NCBI RefSeq assembly: GCF_001571305.1 | Contig: NZ_BCTN01000008.1 | Location: forward strand, 62,001-126,000 | DNA: 64,000 bases | DNA from: Erwinia persicina NBRC 102418 | GTDB taxonomy: Bacteria; Pseudomonadota; Gammaproteobacteria; Enterobacterales; Enterobacteriaceae | Direction: 5' to 3' | Part shown: piece after piece, positions 52,225-61,317 of the stretch | How the letters are laid out: each line of letters starts with the position of its first letter | Numbering within the stretch: position 1 is the stretch's first letter | Position numbers and translations under genes: made by a program | Notes under the pieces: generated by a model | The model's database searches: none | What the model was told of the DNA's origin: nothing | The model's input: only the letters and a program-made list of their open reading frames with translations

Positions 52225-52758
52225 ATGGAAAAGATACAGAATCTGATCGCTGTCCTGAAGCAGTGTATTCCGCAACTGGATATCGCGCCCTTACAGAGCA
52301 ATACCCCGGAAAACAGTGAGCCGTTAACGGTCTTAGACTGGCTTTATCAACAGCTTAGTGCACAGAACCTGATGGTTTATGAAGAATGGAATGAATATAA
52401 CGGCGCTATACCCGAGCTGAAAACGCTGTCTGATTTGTCGATAGCGGAAGACCCGGCAAATTTTATTTTCTCCGCTATCGGGGAGATTGACTGGTCAACC
52501 GCCAGCATGGATCCTGCTGAAATCGTCTATTTGCTGCCCTGGCTTGAACATATTAATTTTTATCTTAAGCCACACGCGATCAGACTGGTTGACCTTCTGC
52601 CGTTAGAAAATGCCTATATTATTGCTGTGCGGGATGATGAAACCTTACTGCAGAAGCTTCATGCCAGTCTGGAAGCTTTTGATATGGGCATCAACGAGCG
52701 GCAGCCAATGGATCAACAGCAGGTTTTAGCCGATATCAGACAGATGATTGCCGGGTAA
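52225..52758 (+). CDS. unknown acidic cytoplasmic protein
   Basis: A 177-residue protein that I do not recognise. It has no signal peptide or membrane segment, is clearly acidic (for example LKTLSDLSIAEDPAN and AVRDDETLLQ), and its codons are more AT-rich than its neighbours. Predicted alpha/beta with WLEHINFYLKPHAIRLVDLL as a central hydrophobic stretch. ATG 52225 follows ACAGGAAACG, a usable ribosome site. It stands alone between the gcd terminator and convergent xseA, absent from this place in E. coli, so it is likely acquired. Small acidic orphans of this kind are often immunity proteins, but nothing here proves that. Confidence 0.7.
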   Translation: MEKIQNLIAVLKQCIPQLDIAPLQSNTPENSEPLTVLDWLYQQLSAQNLMVYEEWNEYNGAIPELKTLSDLSIAEDPANFIFSAIGEIDWSTASMDPAEIVYLLPWLEHINFYLKPHAIRLVDLLPLENAYIIAVRDDETLLQKLHASLEAFDMGINERQPMDQQQVLADIRQMIAG

Positions 52759-52788
52759 CGACCCGGACTTATCAGGCAGTCTCAACCG

Positions 52789-54165
52789 TCATTCAGGGGA
52801 GCGGCGTTTGCGCGGTTTTTTCACCGGGGTGATGGCCGTGACTTCGCTTTCCACCCAGCCGTCATCCAGGCGTGTTTTCAGCGTATCGCCGGGGTGCAGC
52901 TGTTGGGTCTTTTTCACCACCTGACCGTCGGCGGCCGTCGTCACGCTGAAACCGCGTGCCAGCGTTGCCAGCGGGCTGACGCCCTCAAGCTGCGCGGCAA
53001 GATTGCCAAAGCGCTGTTTATTGCTGTTGAGCTGCTGCTGCATGGCCTGCTGCAGGCGATACTGCCACTGCTGTAGCTGCTGCCCGGCGCGCTGAATGCG
53101 CATTTCCGGGCGAATGGCGCGAAGGCGCAGGTCCACGTGCTCCTGCTGGCGCGTCGCCTGGCGCAGTTTCAGCTGCATGGCATCATCCAGCCGGCGCTGT
53201 AGCGTCAGCAGCGCGGTCTGCTGCCGTGCCAGACGCAGCTGCGGGTGCTGCTGCTGCAGACGATGCTGGAGGCGGGAAAAGGTGCGCTGCTTCTGCGCAA
53301 GATAGTAGTCCATCGCCATTTCCAGCCGCTGCTGCTGGGACAGAAGCTGACGCAGCAGCTCTGTCTGGTTACGGCTGACCAGCTCTGCCGCCGCAGAAGG
53401 AGTCGGGGCGCGCAGGTCGGCGACGAAATCCGCGATAGTCACATCGGTTTCATGGCCGACCGCGCTGACGATGGGGATGCGGCTGGCATAAATTGCCCGC
53501 GCCACGCGCTCGTCGTTAAAGCTCCACAGATCTTCCAGCGATCCGCCGCCGCGTCCGACAATCAGCACGTCGCATTCATTGCGCGCGTTTGCCAGCTCAA
53601 TGGCCCGTACGATGCCTGAGGGCGCGTCTGCGCCCTGTACGGACGTCGGGTAGATCACCACCGGCAGGGACGGGTCGCGTCGCTGCAGGACGCGTAGCAC
53701 GTCGTGTAGCGCGGCACCGCTGGCCGAGGTGATAACGCCAACCTGATGTGCCGGGTCCGGCAGAGGCTGTTTATGGCCTTGCTCAAACAGACCTTCTGAC
53801 ATCAGACGCTGCTTCAGCTGTTCGAACTGCTGCTGTAGCAGCCCCTCTCCGGCGGGCTGCATACTTTCGGCAATCAGCTGATAGTCGCCGCGCGGCTCAT
53901 ACAGGGTGATGGTGGCACGCACCAGAACCTGCTGGCCATTCTGCGGGCGGAAGGTCACCCGGCGGTTGCTGTTGCGAAACATCGCGCAGCGTACCTGGGC
54001 ACCATCATCCTTCAGGGTGAAGTACCAGTGGCCGGAAGAGGGCTGGGAGAAATTCGAGATCTCTGCGCTCAGCCAGACCTGGCCCATTTCCATCTCCAGC
54101 AGCTTGCGCACTGTCGTATTGAGACGGCTGACGGTAAAAATATTGGCGGTTGGCGGTAGCGACAT
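52789..54165 (-). CDS. xseA: exodeoxyribonuclease VII large subunit
   Basis: Catalytic subunit of exonuclease VII, which degrades single-stranded DNA from both ends. An N-terminal OB fold ([35 protein letters not shown]) is followed by the nuclease core ([36 protein letters not shown]) and a long coiled coil (about 275-390, rich in QQQ and RLQ). Length 458 (E. coli 456). Divergent from guaB, as in E. coli. Confidence 0.96.
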   Translation of the reverse strand: MSLPPTANIFTVSRLNTTVRKLLEMEMGQVWLSAEISNFSQPSSGHWYFTLKDDGAQVRCAMFRNSNRRVTFRPQNGQQVLVRATITLYEPRGDYQLIAESMQPAGEGLLQQQFEQLKQRLMSEGLFEQGHKQPLPDPAHQVGVITSASGAALHDVLRVLQRRDPSLPVVIYPTSVQGADAPSGIVRAIELANARNECDVLIVGRGGGSLEDLWSFNDERVARAIYASRIPIVSAVGHETDVTIADFVADLRAPTPSAAAELVSRNQTELLRQLLSQQQRLEMAMDYYLAQKQRTFSRLQHRLQQQHPQLRLARQQTALLTLQRRLDDAMQLKLRQATRQQEHVDLRLRAIRPEMRIQRAGQQLQQWQYRLQQAMQQQLNSNKQRFGNLAAQLEGVSPLATLARGFSVTTAADGQVVKKTQQLHPGDTLKTRLDDGWVESEVTAITPVKKPRKRRSPE

Positions 54166-54258
54166 GTGATGAAGATCAAACTTTAAATCAGAGGGTTAAT
54201 TAACCGATACTACATGGCCCACGCAGGGGATCAAGCATTTTTCTTAAAATAATGCTGG

Positions 54259-54284
54259 AGGCAATCGATTACGCCCTGTATAAT
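54259..54284 (+). promoter_or_regulatory. guaB promoter with candidate PurR site
   Basis: A perfect -10 TATAAT lies at 54279-54284, 53 bp before guaB. The preceding 16 bases AGGCAATCGATTACGC (54259-54274) match the PurR palindrome at about 11 of 16 positions, and PurR control of guaBA is known in E. coli. The -35 is poor. Confidence 0.5.
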
Positions 54285-54336
54285 GCCGCGGCAATATTTT
54301 ACAAGTTCTCATTCACCCTGAGGTTGAGATATTGCC

Positions 54337-55803
54337 ATGCTAAGAATCACTAAAGAAGCCCTGACATTTGACGACGTTCTGCTCGTTCCTGCCCACTCGA
54401 CTGTCCTGCCAAATACGGCCGACCTCAGTACCCAGCTTACCAAAACCATCCGTCTGAACATTCCGATGTTGTCCGCTGCTATGGATACCGTGACCGAAGC
54501 GGGTCTGGCCATTGCACTGGCACAGGAAGGTGGCCTGGGCTTTATTCATAAAAATATGTCCATTGAGCGCCAGGCGGAAGAAGTTCGCAAGGTGAAGAAA
54601 CACGAAAGCGGCGTGGTGACCGATCCGCAGACGGTGTTACCGACCACGGCCCTGAGCGAAGTTAAAGCGCTCACTGAACGTAATGGCTTTGCCGGTTACC
54701 CGGTGGTGAACGGCGAAAACGAACTGGTGGGTATCATCACCGGCCGTGACGTGCGCTTCGTCACCGACCTGAGCCTGCCGGTTTCAGCCGTGATGACGCC
54801 GAAAGAGCGTCTGGTGACGGTGAAAGAGGGTGAAGCGCGCGAAGTGGTGCTGCACCGCATGCACGAAAAGCGCGTCGAAAAAGCGCTGGTGGTGGACGAC
54901 AGCTTCCACCTGCTGGGCATGATCACCGTAAAAGACTTCCAGAAAGCCGAACGTAAACCTAACGCCTGTAAAGATGAGCACGGACGCCTGCGCGTCGGTG
55001 CTGCCGTGGGCGCGGGTGCCGGTAACGAAGAGCGCGTGGATGCGCTGGTCGCCGCCGGCGTTGACGTGCTGCTGATCGACTCCTCTCACGGCCATTCCGA
55101 AGGCGTGCTGCAGCGCATCCGTGAAACCCGTGCGAAATATCCTGACCTGCAAATCCTCGGCGGTAACGTGGCAACCGGCGCGGGCGCACTGGCGCTGGTG
55201 GAAGCGGGCGTGAGCGCGGTGAAAGTGGGTATCGGCCCGGGCTCCATCTGTACGACCCGCATCGTGACCGGCGTGGGCGTGCCGCAGATCACCGCAGTTT
55301 CTGATGCGGTTGAAGCGCTGGAAGGCACCGGTATTCCGGTTATCGCAGACGGCGGTATCCGTTTCTCCGGTGACATCGCCAAAGCGATCGCCGCCGGTGC
55401 GGCCGCCGTGATGGTGGGCTCAATGCTGGCGGGAACCGATGAGTCTCCGGGTGAAATCGAACTCTACCAGGGCCGTTCGTTCAAGTCTTATCGCGGGATG
55501 GGCTCGCTGGGCGCGATGTCCAAAGGCTCTTCAGACCGTTACTTCCAGACCGATAATGCCGCGGACAAACTGGTGCCGGAAGGTATTGAAGGCCGCGTGG
55601 CGTACAAAGGCTACCTGAAAGCCATCGTTCACCAGCAGATGGGTGGCCTGCGCTCCTGTATGGGTCTGACCGGTTGTGCTACCATCGACGAGTTGCGCAC
55701 CAAAGCGGAATTTGTGCGCATCAGCGGTGCCGGGATCCAGGAAAGCCACGTTCACGACGTGACCATTACCAAAGAGTCTCCGAACTACCGTATGGGTTCC
55801 TGA
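54337..55803 (+). CDS. guaB: inosine-5'-monophosphate dehydrogenase
   Basis: Oxidises IMP to XMP with NAD, the committed step to GMP. The TIM barrel holds the catalytic cysteine in [17 protein letters not shown], and two CBS domains are inserted at about residues 95-205. [11 protein letters not shown] and the potassium-site loop are conserved. Length 488, as in E. coli. A hairpin lies between guaB and guaA but the genes are 93 bp apart and likely co-transcribed in part. Confidence 0.98.
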   Translation: MLRITKEALTFDDVLLVPAHSTVLPNTADLSTQLTKTIRLNIPMLSAAMDTVTEAGLAIALAQEGGLGFIHKNMSIERQAEEVRKVKKHESGVVTDPQTVLPTTALSEVKALTERNGFAGYPVVNGENELVGIITGRDVRFVTDLSLPVSAVMTPKERLVTVKEGEAREVVLHRMHEKRVEKALVVDDSFHLLGMITVKDFQKAERKPNACKDEHGRLRVGAAVGAGAGNEERVDALVAAGVDVLLIDSSHGHSEGVLQRIRETRAKYPDLQILGGNVATGAGALALVEAGVSAVKVGIGPGSICTTRIVTGVGVPQITAVSDAVEALEGTGIPVIADGGIRFSGDIAKAIAAGAAAVMVGSMLAGTDESPGEIELYQGRSFKSYRGMGSLGAMSKGSSDRYFQTDNAADKLVPEGIEGRVAYKGYLKAIVHQQMGGLRSCMGLTGCATIDELRTKAEFVRISGAGIQESHVHDVTITKESPNYRMGS

Positions 55804-55810
55804 TAACCCC

Positions 55811-55838
55811 ACGCCCGGCTCAACAGCCGGGCGTTTTA
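55811..55838 (+). terminator. hairpin between guaB and guaA
   Basis: A perfect 9-bp stem ACGCCCGGC / GCCGGGCGT with loop TCAACA (55811-55834) followed by TTT then AAT. The short T run suggests partial termination inside the guaBA operon. Confidence 0.7.
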
Positions 55839-55896
55839 ATATGCCCTTAGGGTATAATCCCCGAAATTTTTGTACTACATCGCCTGGAATAGCCCA

Positions 55897-57477
55897 ATGA
55901 CGACGGAAAATATTCATAAACATCGCATCCTGATCCTCGATTTCGGTTCGCAGTATACGCAGCTGGTTGCCCGCCGCGTGCGTGAACTGGGTGTCTACTG
56001 TGAACTGTGGGCGTGGGACGTCACCGAAGAGCAGATTCGTGGTTTTAACCCGAACGGCATTATCCTTTCCGGTGGCCCGGAAAGCACCACCGAGCACGAC
56101 AGCCCGCGTGCGCCGGACTACGTGTTTAACGCAGGCGTCCCGGTACTGGGCGTGTGCTATGGCATGCAGACGATGGCAATGCAGCTGGGTGGCAAGGTGG
56201 AAGGTTCCAGCGAACGTGAATTTGGTTATGCCCAGGTTGAAGTACAGACCAACAGCGCGCTGATCAGGGACATCGAAGATGCGATCAGCCCGGCCGGCAA
56301 GCCGCTGCTGGACGTGTGGATGAGCCACGGCGACAAAGTCACGGCGATCCCGTCTGACTTCGTGACCGTTGCCAGCACCGACTCCTGCCCGTTTGCCATT
56401 ATGGCCAACGAAGAGAAGCGCTTCTACGGCGTCCAGTTCCACCCGGAAGTGACACACACCCGTCAGGGTCTGCGTCTGCTGGAGCGTTTCGTGCTGGATA
56501 TCTGCCAGTGTGAAGCCCTGTGGACCCCGGCGAAAATCATTGAAGATGCCGTTGAACGACTGCGTGTGCAGGTCGGCAACGATAAAGTCATTCTGGGCCT
56601 GTCCGGCGGCGTGGACTCCTCGGTGACGGCGATGCTGCTGCACCGTGCCATTGGCGACCGTCTGACCTGCGTCTTTGTTGATAATGGCCTGCTGCGCCTG
56701 AACGAAGCCGAGCAGGTGATGGAGATGTTTGGTGACCACTTTGGTCTGAATATCATCCATGTAGAAGGCGAAAAACGCTTCCTTGACGCGTTGGCAGGCA
56801 CCGACGAGCCGGAAGCCAAGCGTAAAATCATCGGCCGCGTGTTTGTCGAAGTGTTCGACGAACAGGCGCTGAAGCTGCAGGACGTGAAGTGGCTGGCGCA
56901 GGGCACCATTTACCCTGACGTGATTGAGTCTGCTGCTTCTGCCACCGGCAAAGCGCATGTCATCAAGTCACACCACAACGTCGGTGGCCTGCCGAAAGAG
57001 ATGAAGATGGGCCTGGTTGAACCGCTGCGTGAGCTGTTCAAAGACGAAGTGCGTAAAATCGGCCTGGAGCTGGGCCTGCCGCACGCCATGCTGTTCCGTC
57101 ACCCGTTCCCGGGCCCGGGCCTGGGTGTGCGCGTGCTGGGTGAAGTGAAGAAAGAGTACTGTGACCTGCTGCGTCGTGCCGATGCGATCTTCATTGAAGA
57201 GCTGCATAAAGCCGACCTGTACAACAAGGTCAGCCAGGCTTTCACCGTCTTCCTGCCGGTACGTTCCGTCGGTGTGATGGGCGATGGCCGTAAGTACGAC
57301 TGGGTGGTTTCCCTGCGTGCCGTCGAGACCATCGACTTTATGACTGCACACTGGGCGCACCTGCCGTACGACTTCCTGGGCCGCGTTTCTAACCGCATTA
57401 TCAATGAAATCGACGGTATTTCCCGCGTGGTTTACGATATCTCCGGTAAGCCACCGGCGACGATTGAGTGGGAATAA
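55897..57477 (+). CDS. guaA: GMP synthase (glutamine-hydrolysing)
   Basis: Converts XMP to GMP with ATP and glutamine. The N-terminal class I glutaminase has the nucleophile in [10 protein letters not shown] and the His/Glu pair in [11 protein letters not shown]; the ATP pyrophosphatase domain has the P-loop [10 protein letters not shown]; the C-terminal dimerisation domain ends KPPATIEWE. Start at 55897 ([19 protein letters not shown]) gives 526 residues (E. coli 525); the frame is open nine codons further upstream but without conservation. Confidence 0.98.
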   Translation: MTTENIHKHRILILDFGSQYTQLVARRVRELGVYCELWAWDVTEEQIRGFNPNGIILSGGPESTTEHDSPRAPDYVFNAGVPVLGVCYGMQTMAMQLGGKVEGSSEREFGYAQVEVQTNSALIRDIEDAISPAGKPLLDVWMSHGDKVTAIPSDFVTVASTDSCPFAIMANEEKRFYGVQFHPEVTHTRQGLRLLERFVLDICQCEALWTPAKIIEDAVERLRVQVGNDKVILGLSGGVDSSVTAMLLHRAIGDRLTCVFVDNGLLRLNEAEQVMEMFGDHFGLNIIHVEGEKRFLDALAGTDEPEAKRKIIGRVFVEVFDEQALKLQDVKWLAQGTIYPDVIESAASATGKAHVIKSHHNVGGLPKEMKMGLVEPLRELFKDEVRKIGLELGLPHAMLFRHPFPGPGLGVRVLGEVKKEYCDLLRRADAIFIEELHKADLYNKVSQAFTVFLPVRSVGVMGDGRKYDWVVSLRAVETIDFMTAHWAHLPYDFLGRVSNRIINEIDGISRVVYDISGKPPATIEWE

Positions 57478-57520
57478 CCCCGCAGTCGATGTTGCGATAA
57501 GCAACGGCTAGCGCCATTGA

Positions 57521-57546
57521 AAAAGCCCGCACTTGCGGGCTTTTTT
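57521..57546. terminator. bidirectional terminator after guaA
   Basis: AAAAGCCCGC / GCGGGCTTTT with loop ACTT (57521-57544, T run to 57546). A runs on the left and T runs on the right let it serve both guaA and the convergent operon that ends at 57572. Confidence 0.93.
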
Positions 57547-57571
57547 GTTATTCAGGAATAAGGTTTTCTCC

Positions 57572-58198
57572 TCAGTACATCCACTTATCCACGATGGCAT
57601 CGCCCAGATGCTCACGCAGCAGCTCCTCATTGTCCTCTTCGCCGTGAACCGCCAGCAGGCAGACAAACATCAGCACGTCGAGATACTGACCGACGTCGCT
57701 GAAGATCTGCGTCAGCATCGGCGAGCTGTCGTGATCGAAGTACCACACCTCGCCAGTCTCAACATGAAAGCACCACATATTGCCGTTACCCAGATAGTCA
57801 CCGAAGACCACCAGCCGGTTAACCAGCGCCCAAAGCGCATCGGCATCGGGGGCATCTTCCAGAATGTCACTAATGCCGGGATAGGCGTTATGCAGCGGTT
57901 CAATGCTGGCGTATTTGGCGGGGGCCACGCTGCACAGCGTTTCCGCCAGGTCCAGCACGCCAATCTGCTGGTGGTAGGTATGGAGTAACGGGGGAAGGGG
58001 GCAGCCCAGACGCGCTTCGAGTGCGCTGATCTCACTGGCGCTGACCGGGGTCGGGGGGGAAGGATTGTCCCATTGTGCCAGCCAGGCCTGGACGCAGCTG
58101 CGCCACCAGTCCAGTCGTGCACTGTTATCGGTAAATTCGGGCCAGACCAGTGGAGGCAGGTCGCTGGCGGCAGCAGAAGGATGGGGATCTGAATGCAT
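57572..58198 (-). CDS. SMI1/KNR4 (SUKH) domain protein, immunity-like
   Basis: A 208-residue cytoplasmic protein. Residues ~60-200 read as an SMI1/KNR4 domain: the entry helix ALEARLGCPLPPLLHTYHQQ, then a middle part with FGDYLGNGNMWCFHVETGEV and YFDHDSSP, a typical SUKH core. Such proteins commonly neutralise nuclease toxins of contact-dependent or type VI systems, but also occur without toxins. Start at 58198 (MHSDPHPSAA) is chosen because the longer frame runs antisense through the upstream gene, ending 22 bp away. No toxin is encoded nearby. Third gene of a three-gene minus-strand unit. Confidence 0.75.
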   Translation of the reverse strand: MHSDPHPSAAASDLPPLVWPEFTDNSARLDWWRSCVQAWLAQWDNPSPPTPVSASEISALEARLGCPLPPLLHTYHQQIGVLDLAETLCSVAPAKYASIEPLHNAYPGISDILEDAPDADALWALVNRLVVFGDYLGNGNMWCFHVETGEVWYFDHDSSPMLTQIFSDVGQYLDVLMFVCLLAVHGEEDNEELLREHLGDAIVDKWMY

Positions 58199-58220
58199 AG
58201 CTGATATGGCCTCTGGATGA

Positions 58221-58790
58221 TTAATAGGTATCGCTGTCGAGGGTAAATCGATAGCTGCTATCGACGTCTGGCGTCGTATGCGTACGTGTCGTTTTCTTGA
58301 ATACAAACTCAAAAGCAGGCTCATAGTACCCGTCTCTGAGCACTTCACCGCCGAGGATCTCCACATCATAAAGGCCATTTTCGACCTCGATTTGTGGCCG
58401 GCCAGATTCATCATAAAGTTGCTGAAGTAAGCTGATTTCCGAATCGGTAAAGTTTTGCAGGATCCGCCATGTGAACAGGAGAACACGCCGGTTTTCAACC
58501 TGTAATAGATAACCGCCGCGCCGGAGTTGCAAACGGCTCTCCGGTTTAAGCAGCTCCGGGGTGTCATTCGACAGGGAGAAAATAATTGTGTACGGATAAT
58601 TTTCAATGCCCGCCAGGGGAATGACGATGCCGCTCTCTACCGCCCTGTCTGCGCTGGTGTTGCTGATAAATTCGGCAGCCAGGTCATCACCGAGCCCGTT
58701 ATCCTGTTTAAATTTTTGCAGCAGGCGAATGTCACCCAGCAGAAAATAGTCAATCAGGTCGTTAAGGACCTCGGTAAATTCATAGCGCAT
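58221..58790 (-). CDS. unknown protein, middle gene of the post-guaA operon
   Basis: A 189-residue acidic protein I cannot assign. It begins MRYEFTEVLNDLIDYFLLGD and contains a beta-rich middle (GYLLQVENRRVLLFTWRIL) and a C-terminal half with EVLRDGYYEPAFEFVFKK. There is no signal peptide or membrane segment. GGAG lies 11 bases before ATG 58790. It is 34 bp after the membrane-protein gene and 22 bp before the SMI1/KNR4 gene, so the three should be co-transcribed. Its codon usage is more AT-rich than the guaBA backbone. An immunity role is only a guess from its partner. Confidence 0.7.
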   Translation of the reverse strand: MRYEFTEVLNDLIDYFLLGDIRLLQKFKQDNGLGDDLAAEFISNTSADRAVESGIVIPLAGIENYPYTIIFSLSNDTPELLKPESRLQLRRGGYLLQVENRRVLLFTWRILQNFTDSEISLLQQLYDESGRPQIEVENGLYDVEILGGEVLRDGYYEPAFEFVFKKTTRTHTTPDVDSSYRFTLDSDTY

Positions 58791-58824
58791 TCATCTGCTC
58801 CGGAGTTGCGGGATTATCATAGTA

Positions 58825-59727
58825 TTATGCCTCATCTCCCCACAGAGAAACGCTCTGGATCATATGCAGTACGGCGCAGGTATGAATGCTGAGGGAAACG
58901 GCGTTCGGGTATTTATCGGCATATTGTTCACTGACGTCCTGAAACCTGAGTTGGCTCAACGTCTTCAGTGTTGCGGTGTATTTTTTCATCGCCTGATACA
59001 GTTCCCCGGACTCGGTCAGTGAAAAGTGTTCAGTAATGCCTTCTGCAAGCATCTCCTCAAGGATCGCTGCGCTTGCCGCAAATTGAGGTTGCAGTCTGGC
59101 AAGCCCGGTTCGTAAAGGATCAATATCACGTTGCAGGGTTAACAACAGCTCTGCATGTCTTTGCGGATCGATACGTGATTTTAATTCCCAGACCAGATCG
59201 CAAAAATAAGCCTCTTTTTTCAGATCGTTTTCAAGAAGATGATTGGGATCGGAACGGTATTTTTGCTGTGAGCGCTCCCTGAAATCGGCATCCCCTGAGC
59301 GATGCTCTGGCAGCGGGAGCTGGTCTTCAATATGAATAAACGATGCCAGCCGCCAGGTCAGGTTTTCTGCAGTTTGCCAGCCGAGCTGGCCACGGAATGC
59401 CCAAAAAATCATCCCGGCACTTTCATGCAGCAGGTGGCGTAAATAACGCGGCGTGTGATTGTTGAGATCATATTCATCGTACTGCTGTACGACGTCGGTC
59501 AGCGTCGTGCCTGCCAGGCTGCTGAGGTGGGCAATCTGTTCTTTGTGCTGCTGGCGAATCTTTTTTAGCGCCTGACGGTAGGGGGCGTGCTGTTCAGCAA
59601 GGTAGGAACGGTAATCATTGTGTGTGGCGATCCTGGACTGCTGATGCTGTTGTTTCGCATAACGTAAACTGACGATAGAGACAATGAACGCGGCAAGCGA
59701 CACACAGTCTGATACGGTAATATTCAT
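58825..59727 (-). CDS. unknown membrane-anchored protein, first gene of the post-guaA operon
   Basis: A 300-residue protein with one N-terminal membrane segment (about residues 7-23, CVSLAAFIVSIVSL) followed by a charged, mostly helical cytoplasmic region (KQQHQQSRIATHNDYRS, LKKIRQQHKEQIAHL). This shape, a short anchor and a helical body, resembles proteins often called hypothetical in accessory islands; no family was recognised. Start at 59727 is set by the strong ribosome site GGGAGGAC three bases upstream; the frame runs on to 59811 without one. Confidence 0.72.
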   Translation of the reverse strand: MNITVSDCVSLAAFIVSIVSLRYAKQQHQQSRIATHNDYRSYLAEQHAPYRQALKKIRQQHKEQIAHLSSLAGTTLTDVVQQYDEYDLNNHTPRYLRHLLHESAGMIFWAFRGQLGWQTAENLTWRLASFIHIEDQLPLPEHRSGDADFRERSQQKYRSDPNHLLENDLKKEAYFCDLVWELKSRIDPQRHAELLLTLQRDIDPLRTGLARLQPQFAASAAILEEMLAEGITEHFSLTESGELYQAMKKYTATLKTLSQLRFQDVSEQYADKYPNAVSLSIHTCAVLHMIQSVSLWGDEA

Positions 59728-59870
59728 GCTGTCCTCCCTGTCATTGCCCGTTATCTTAACGTGATGAGGACGCGTGTAAACCCCCATCCGGGGCGTGGAT
59801 CCTCCGGGCACTGCGTATCCCCGTACATTAAGGTATGCTGGTAAACCCTCATTGCCAGGAAAGCCCCATT

Positions 59871-60650
59871 ATGTTCTCACTGAAAGCCCTGAGCCTGATT
59901 GTGCTCTGCATTATGCTGCTGTCACTGGGAGCCAGCCTGACTGCGGCCACGCGCCATCATGAGACCGGCGGACAGGGGGGCTGGGCGACGGCACGGCGCG
60001 ACGCCTCCGGGCAGGCCCCCGACCCCCAGCGCTTTGCCCGTCTGGCTATTGTGCAGGTCTATGCCGCCCCGACCTATGGCTGGAAGGGGGCGGTGGCCGT
60101 ACACCCGTGGATTATCTATAAACGTGCCGGCGAAACCCGCTATACCCGTTATGAGGTGATTAGCTGGGGAAGCGAAGATAAAGTACGGCGAAACAGTAAT
60201 TTACCTGATGCCTACTGGTACGGTGCACGTCCCCGTCTGCTGGTGGAACACCGGGGGGCAGAGGCGGAAGCGATGATCCCTCAGATCGTGACGGCGATTG
60301 TCTCTTATCCCTGGCCACGGACCTACCATGCCTGGCCTGGCCCCAACAGCAATACTTTCCTGGCGCATATCGGGCGGGAAGTCCCGGCGTTAAAGCTGAA
60401 TTTGCCCGCTAACGCGATCGGTAAAGACTATCGCTCTCTGCTTAACCCGATTGGGCTGCCGCCTTCCGGACGCGGGGTTCAGGTGTCAGTGCTGGGGGTG
60501 GCGGCGGTCACGCTCGGCGCTCAGGAGGGCATTGAAATTAACGTGCTGGGGCTGAATCTGGGGCTCGGTTTCGCGCCGCTCCAGATGCGCTTACCCTTTA
60601 TCGGCGGTTTGGGTGAGGACAATCTGCAAAAAGAAAATCCCGGGATCTGA
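59871..60650 (+). CDS. DUF3750 family exported protein
   Basis: A 259-residue protein with an N-terminal signal or anchor (residues 1-25, LIVLCIMLLSLGASLTAA). The body has AIVQVYAAPTYGWKGAVAVHPW and YPWPRTYHAWPGPNSNTF, which fit the DUF3750 family, whose function is unknown. The start at 59871 follows CCAGGAAAG; the frame from 59835 lacks a better site. Divergent from the three-gene operon across about 140 bp and followed by a helix-turn-helix gene 160 bp away. Confidence 0.78.
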   Translation: MFSLKALSLIVLCIMLLSLGASLTAATRHHETGGQGGWATARRDASGQAPDPQRFARLAIVQVYAAPTYGWKGAVAVHPWIIYKRAGETRYTRYEVISWGSEDKVRRNSNLPDAYWYGARPRLLVEHRGAEAEAMIPQIVTAIVSYPWPRTYHAWPGPNSNTFLAHIGREVPALKLNLPANAIGKDYRSLLNPIGLPPSGRGVQVSVLGVAAVTLGAQEGIEINVLGLNLGLGFAPLQMRLPFIGGLGEDNLQKENPGI

Positions 60651-60810
60651 CCTGACGGCTTCTTGACCTTCCCGCCGCAGGGGAGTTTTGTATTTGCTGC
60701 GTGTGGTGTACGCCCAAAAATGCAGTGAATCACGCAAAACAGCTCAGACGGGTGGTCGATCACTGCACACTGCGCCAGCAATTTCAAAGCAATGGAAGGA
60801 CTCAGCTGCC

Positions 60811-61317
60811 ATGGAATACACGTTTACACTGAAATATCAGCTAGCTGACCAGGCACCGTTTGCTGACGTACTGGTTGAACGTCTGGCGACGGCGGGCTGT
60901 GAGGATGCCCTGATTGGCCTCGGTATTCCGGGACGAATGGCGCTGGAGTTTATTCGTGAAGCGCCATCGGCAGGTCAGGCAATGGAGAGCGCTTTACAGC
61001 AGATTAATACGGTGATGCCGGCGGCCCGCCTGTTTGAAGTCTCACCGGATTATGTGGGCCTGACGGACGTGGCCGATCTGATTGGGGTGACCCGGCAAAA
61101 TATGCGCAAGCTGATGCTGACACACTACCTGACTTTTCCACCACCGGTGCATGAAGGGGCGGCGACCATCTGGCATCTTGCCGAGGTGCTGACATGGCTG
61201 AGCCAGCGCGGCGGCTATCGCGTTCCCGGGCATATTCAGGAAACCGCTGCCGCCGCGTTAAAACTCAATCTGAGCAAAGCGATTACGCGGCATCACTCTC
61301 CGCCAGATACTCCCTGA
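60811..61317 (+). CDS. small helix-turn-helix DNA-binding protein
   Basis: A 168-residue protein. Its C-terminal half holds an AlpA/MerR-like helix-turn-helix: YVGLTDVADLIGVTRQNMRK (about residues 81-100) followed by a wing-like IWHLAEVLTWLSQRG. The N-terminal half is an alpha/beta domain (MEYTFTLKYQLADQAPFADV). Presumably a regulator of unknown target. Start ATG 60811 follows AAGGACTCAGCTGCC; the longer frame from 60688 covers the intergenic leader. Its last 35 bp overlap the end of the convergent denD-like gene. Confidence 0.72.
   Translation: MEYTFTLKYQLADQAPFADVLVERLATAGCEDALIGLGIPGRMALEFIREAPSAGQAMESALQQINTVMPAARLFEVSPDYVGLTDVADLIGVTRQNMRKLMLTHYLTFPPPVHEGAATIWHLAEVLTWLSQRGGYRVPGHIQETAAAALKLNLSKAITRHHSPPDTP

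Noticed and set aside
53030-53300. Repeated CTGCTG/CAGCAG tracts that look like a triplet repeat
   Set aside because: They encode the Gln/Leu-rich coiled coil of XseA, a normal feature of that protein.
55531-56958. 475-codon open frame antisense to guaB-guaA
   Set aside because: It spans two real genes on the other strand and has shadow-like composition with no recognisable domain.
58199-58606. N-terminal extension of the SMI1/KNR4 gene
   Set aside because: The extra 136 codons run through the upstream gene in another frame, are rich in R, S and C, and lack similarity; the start at 58198 fits a normal operon.
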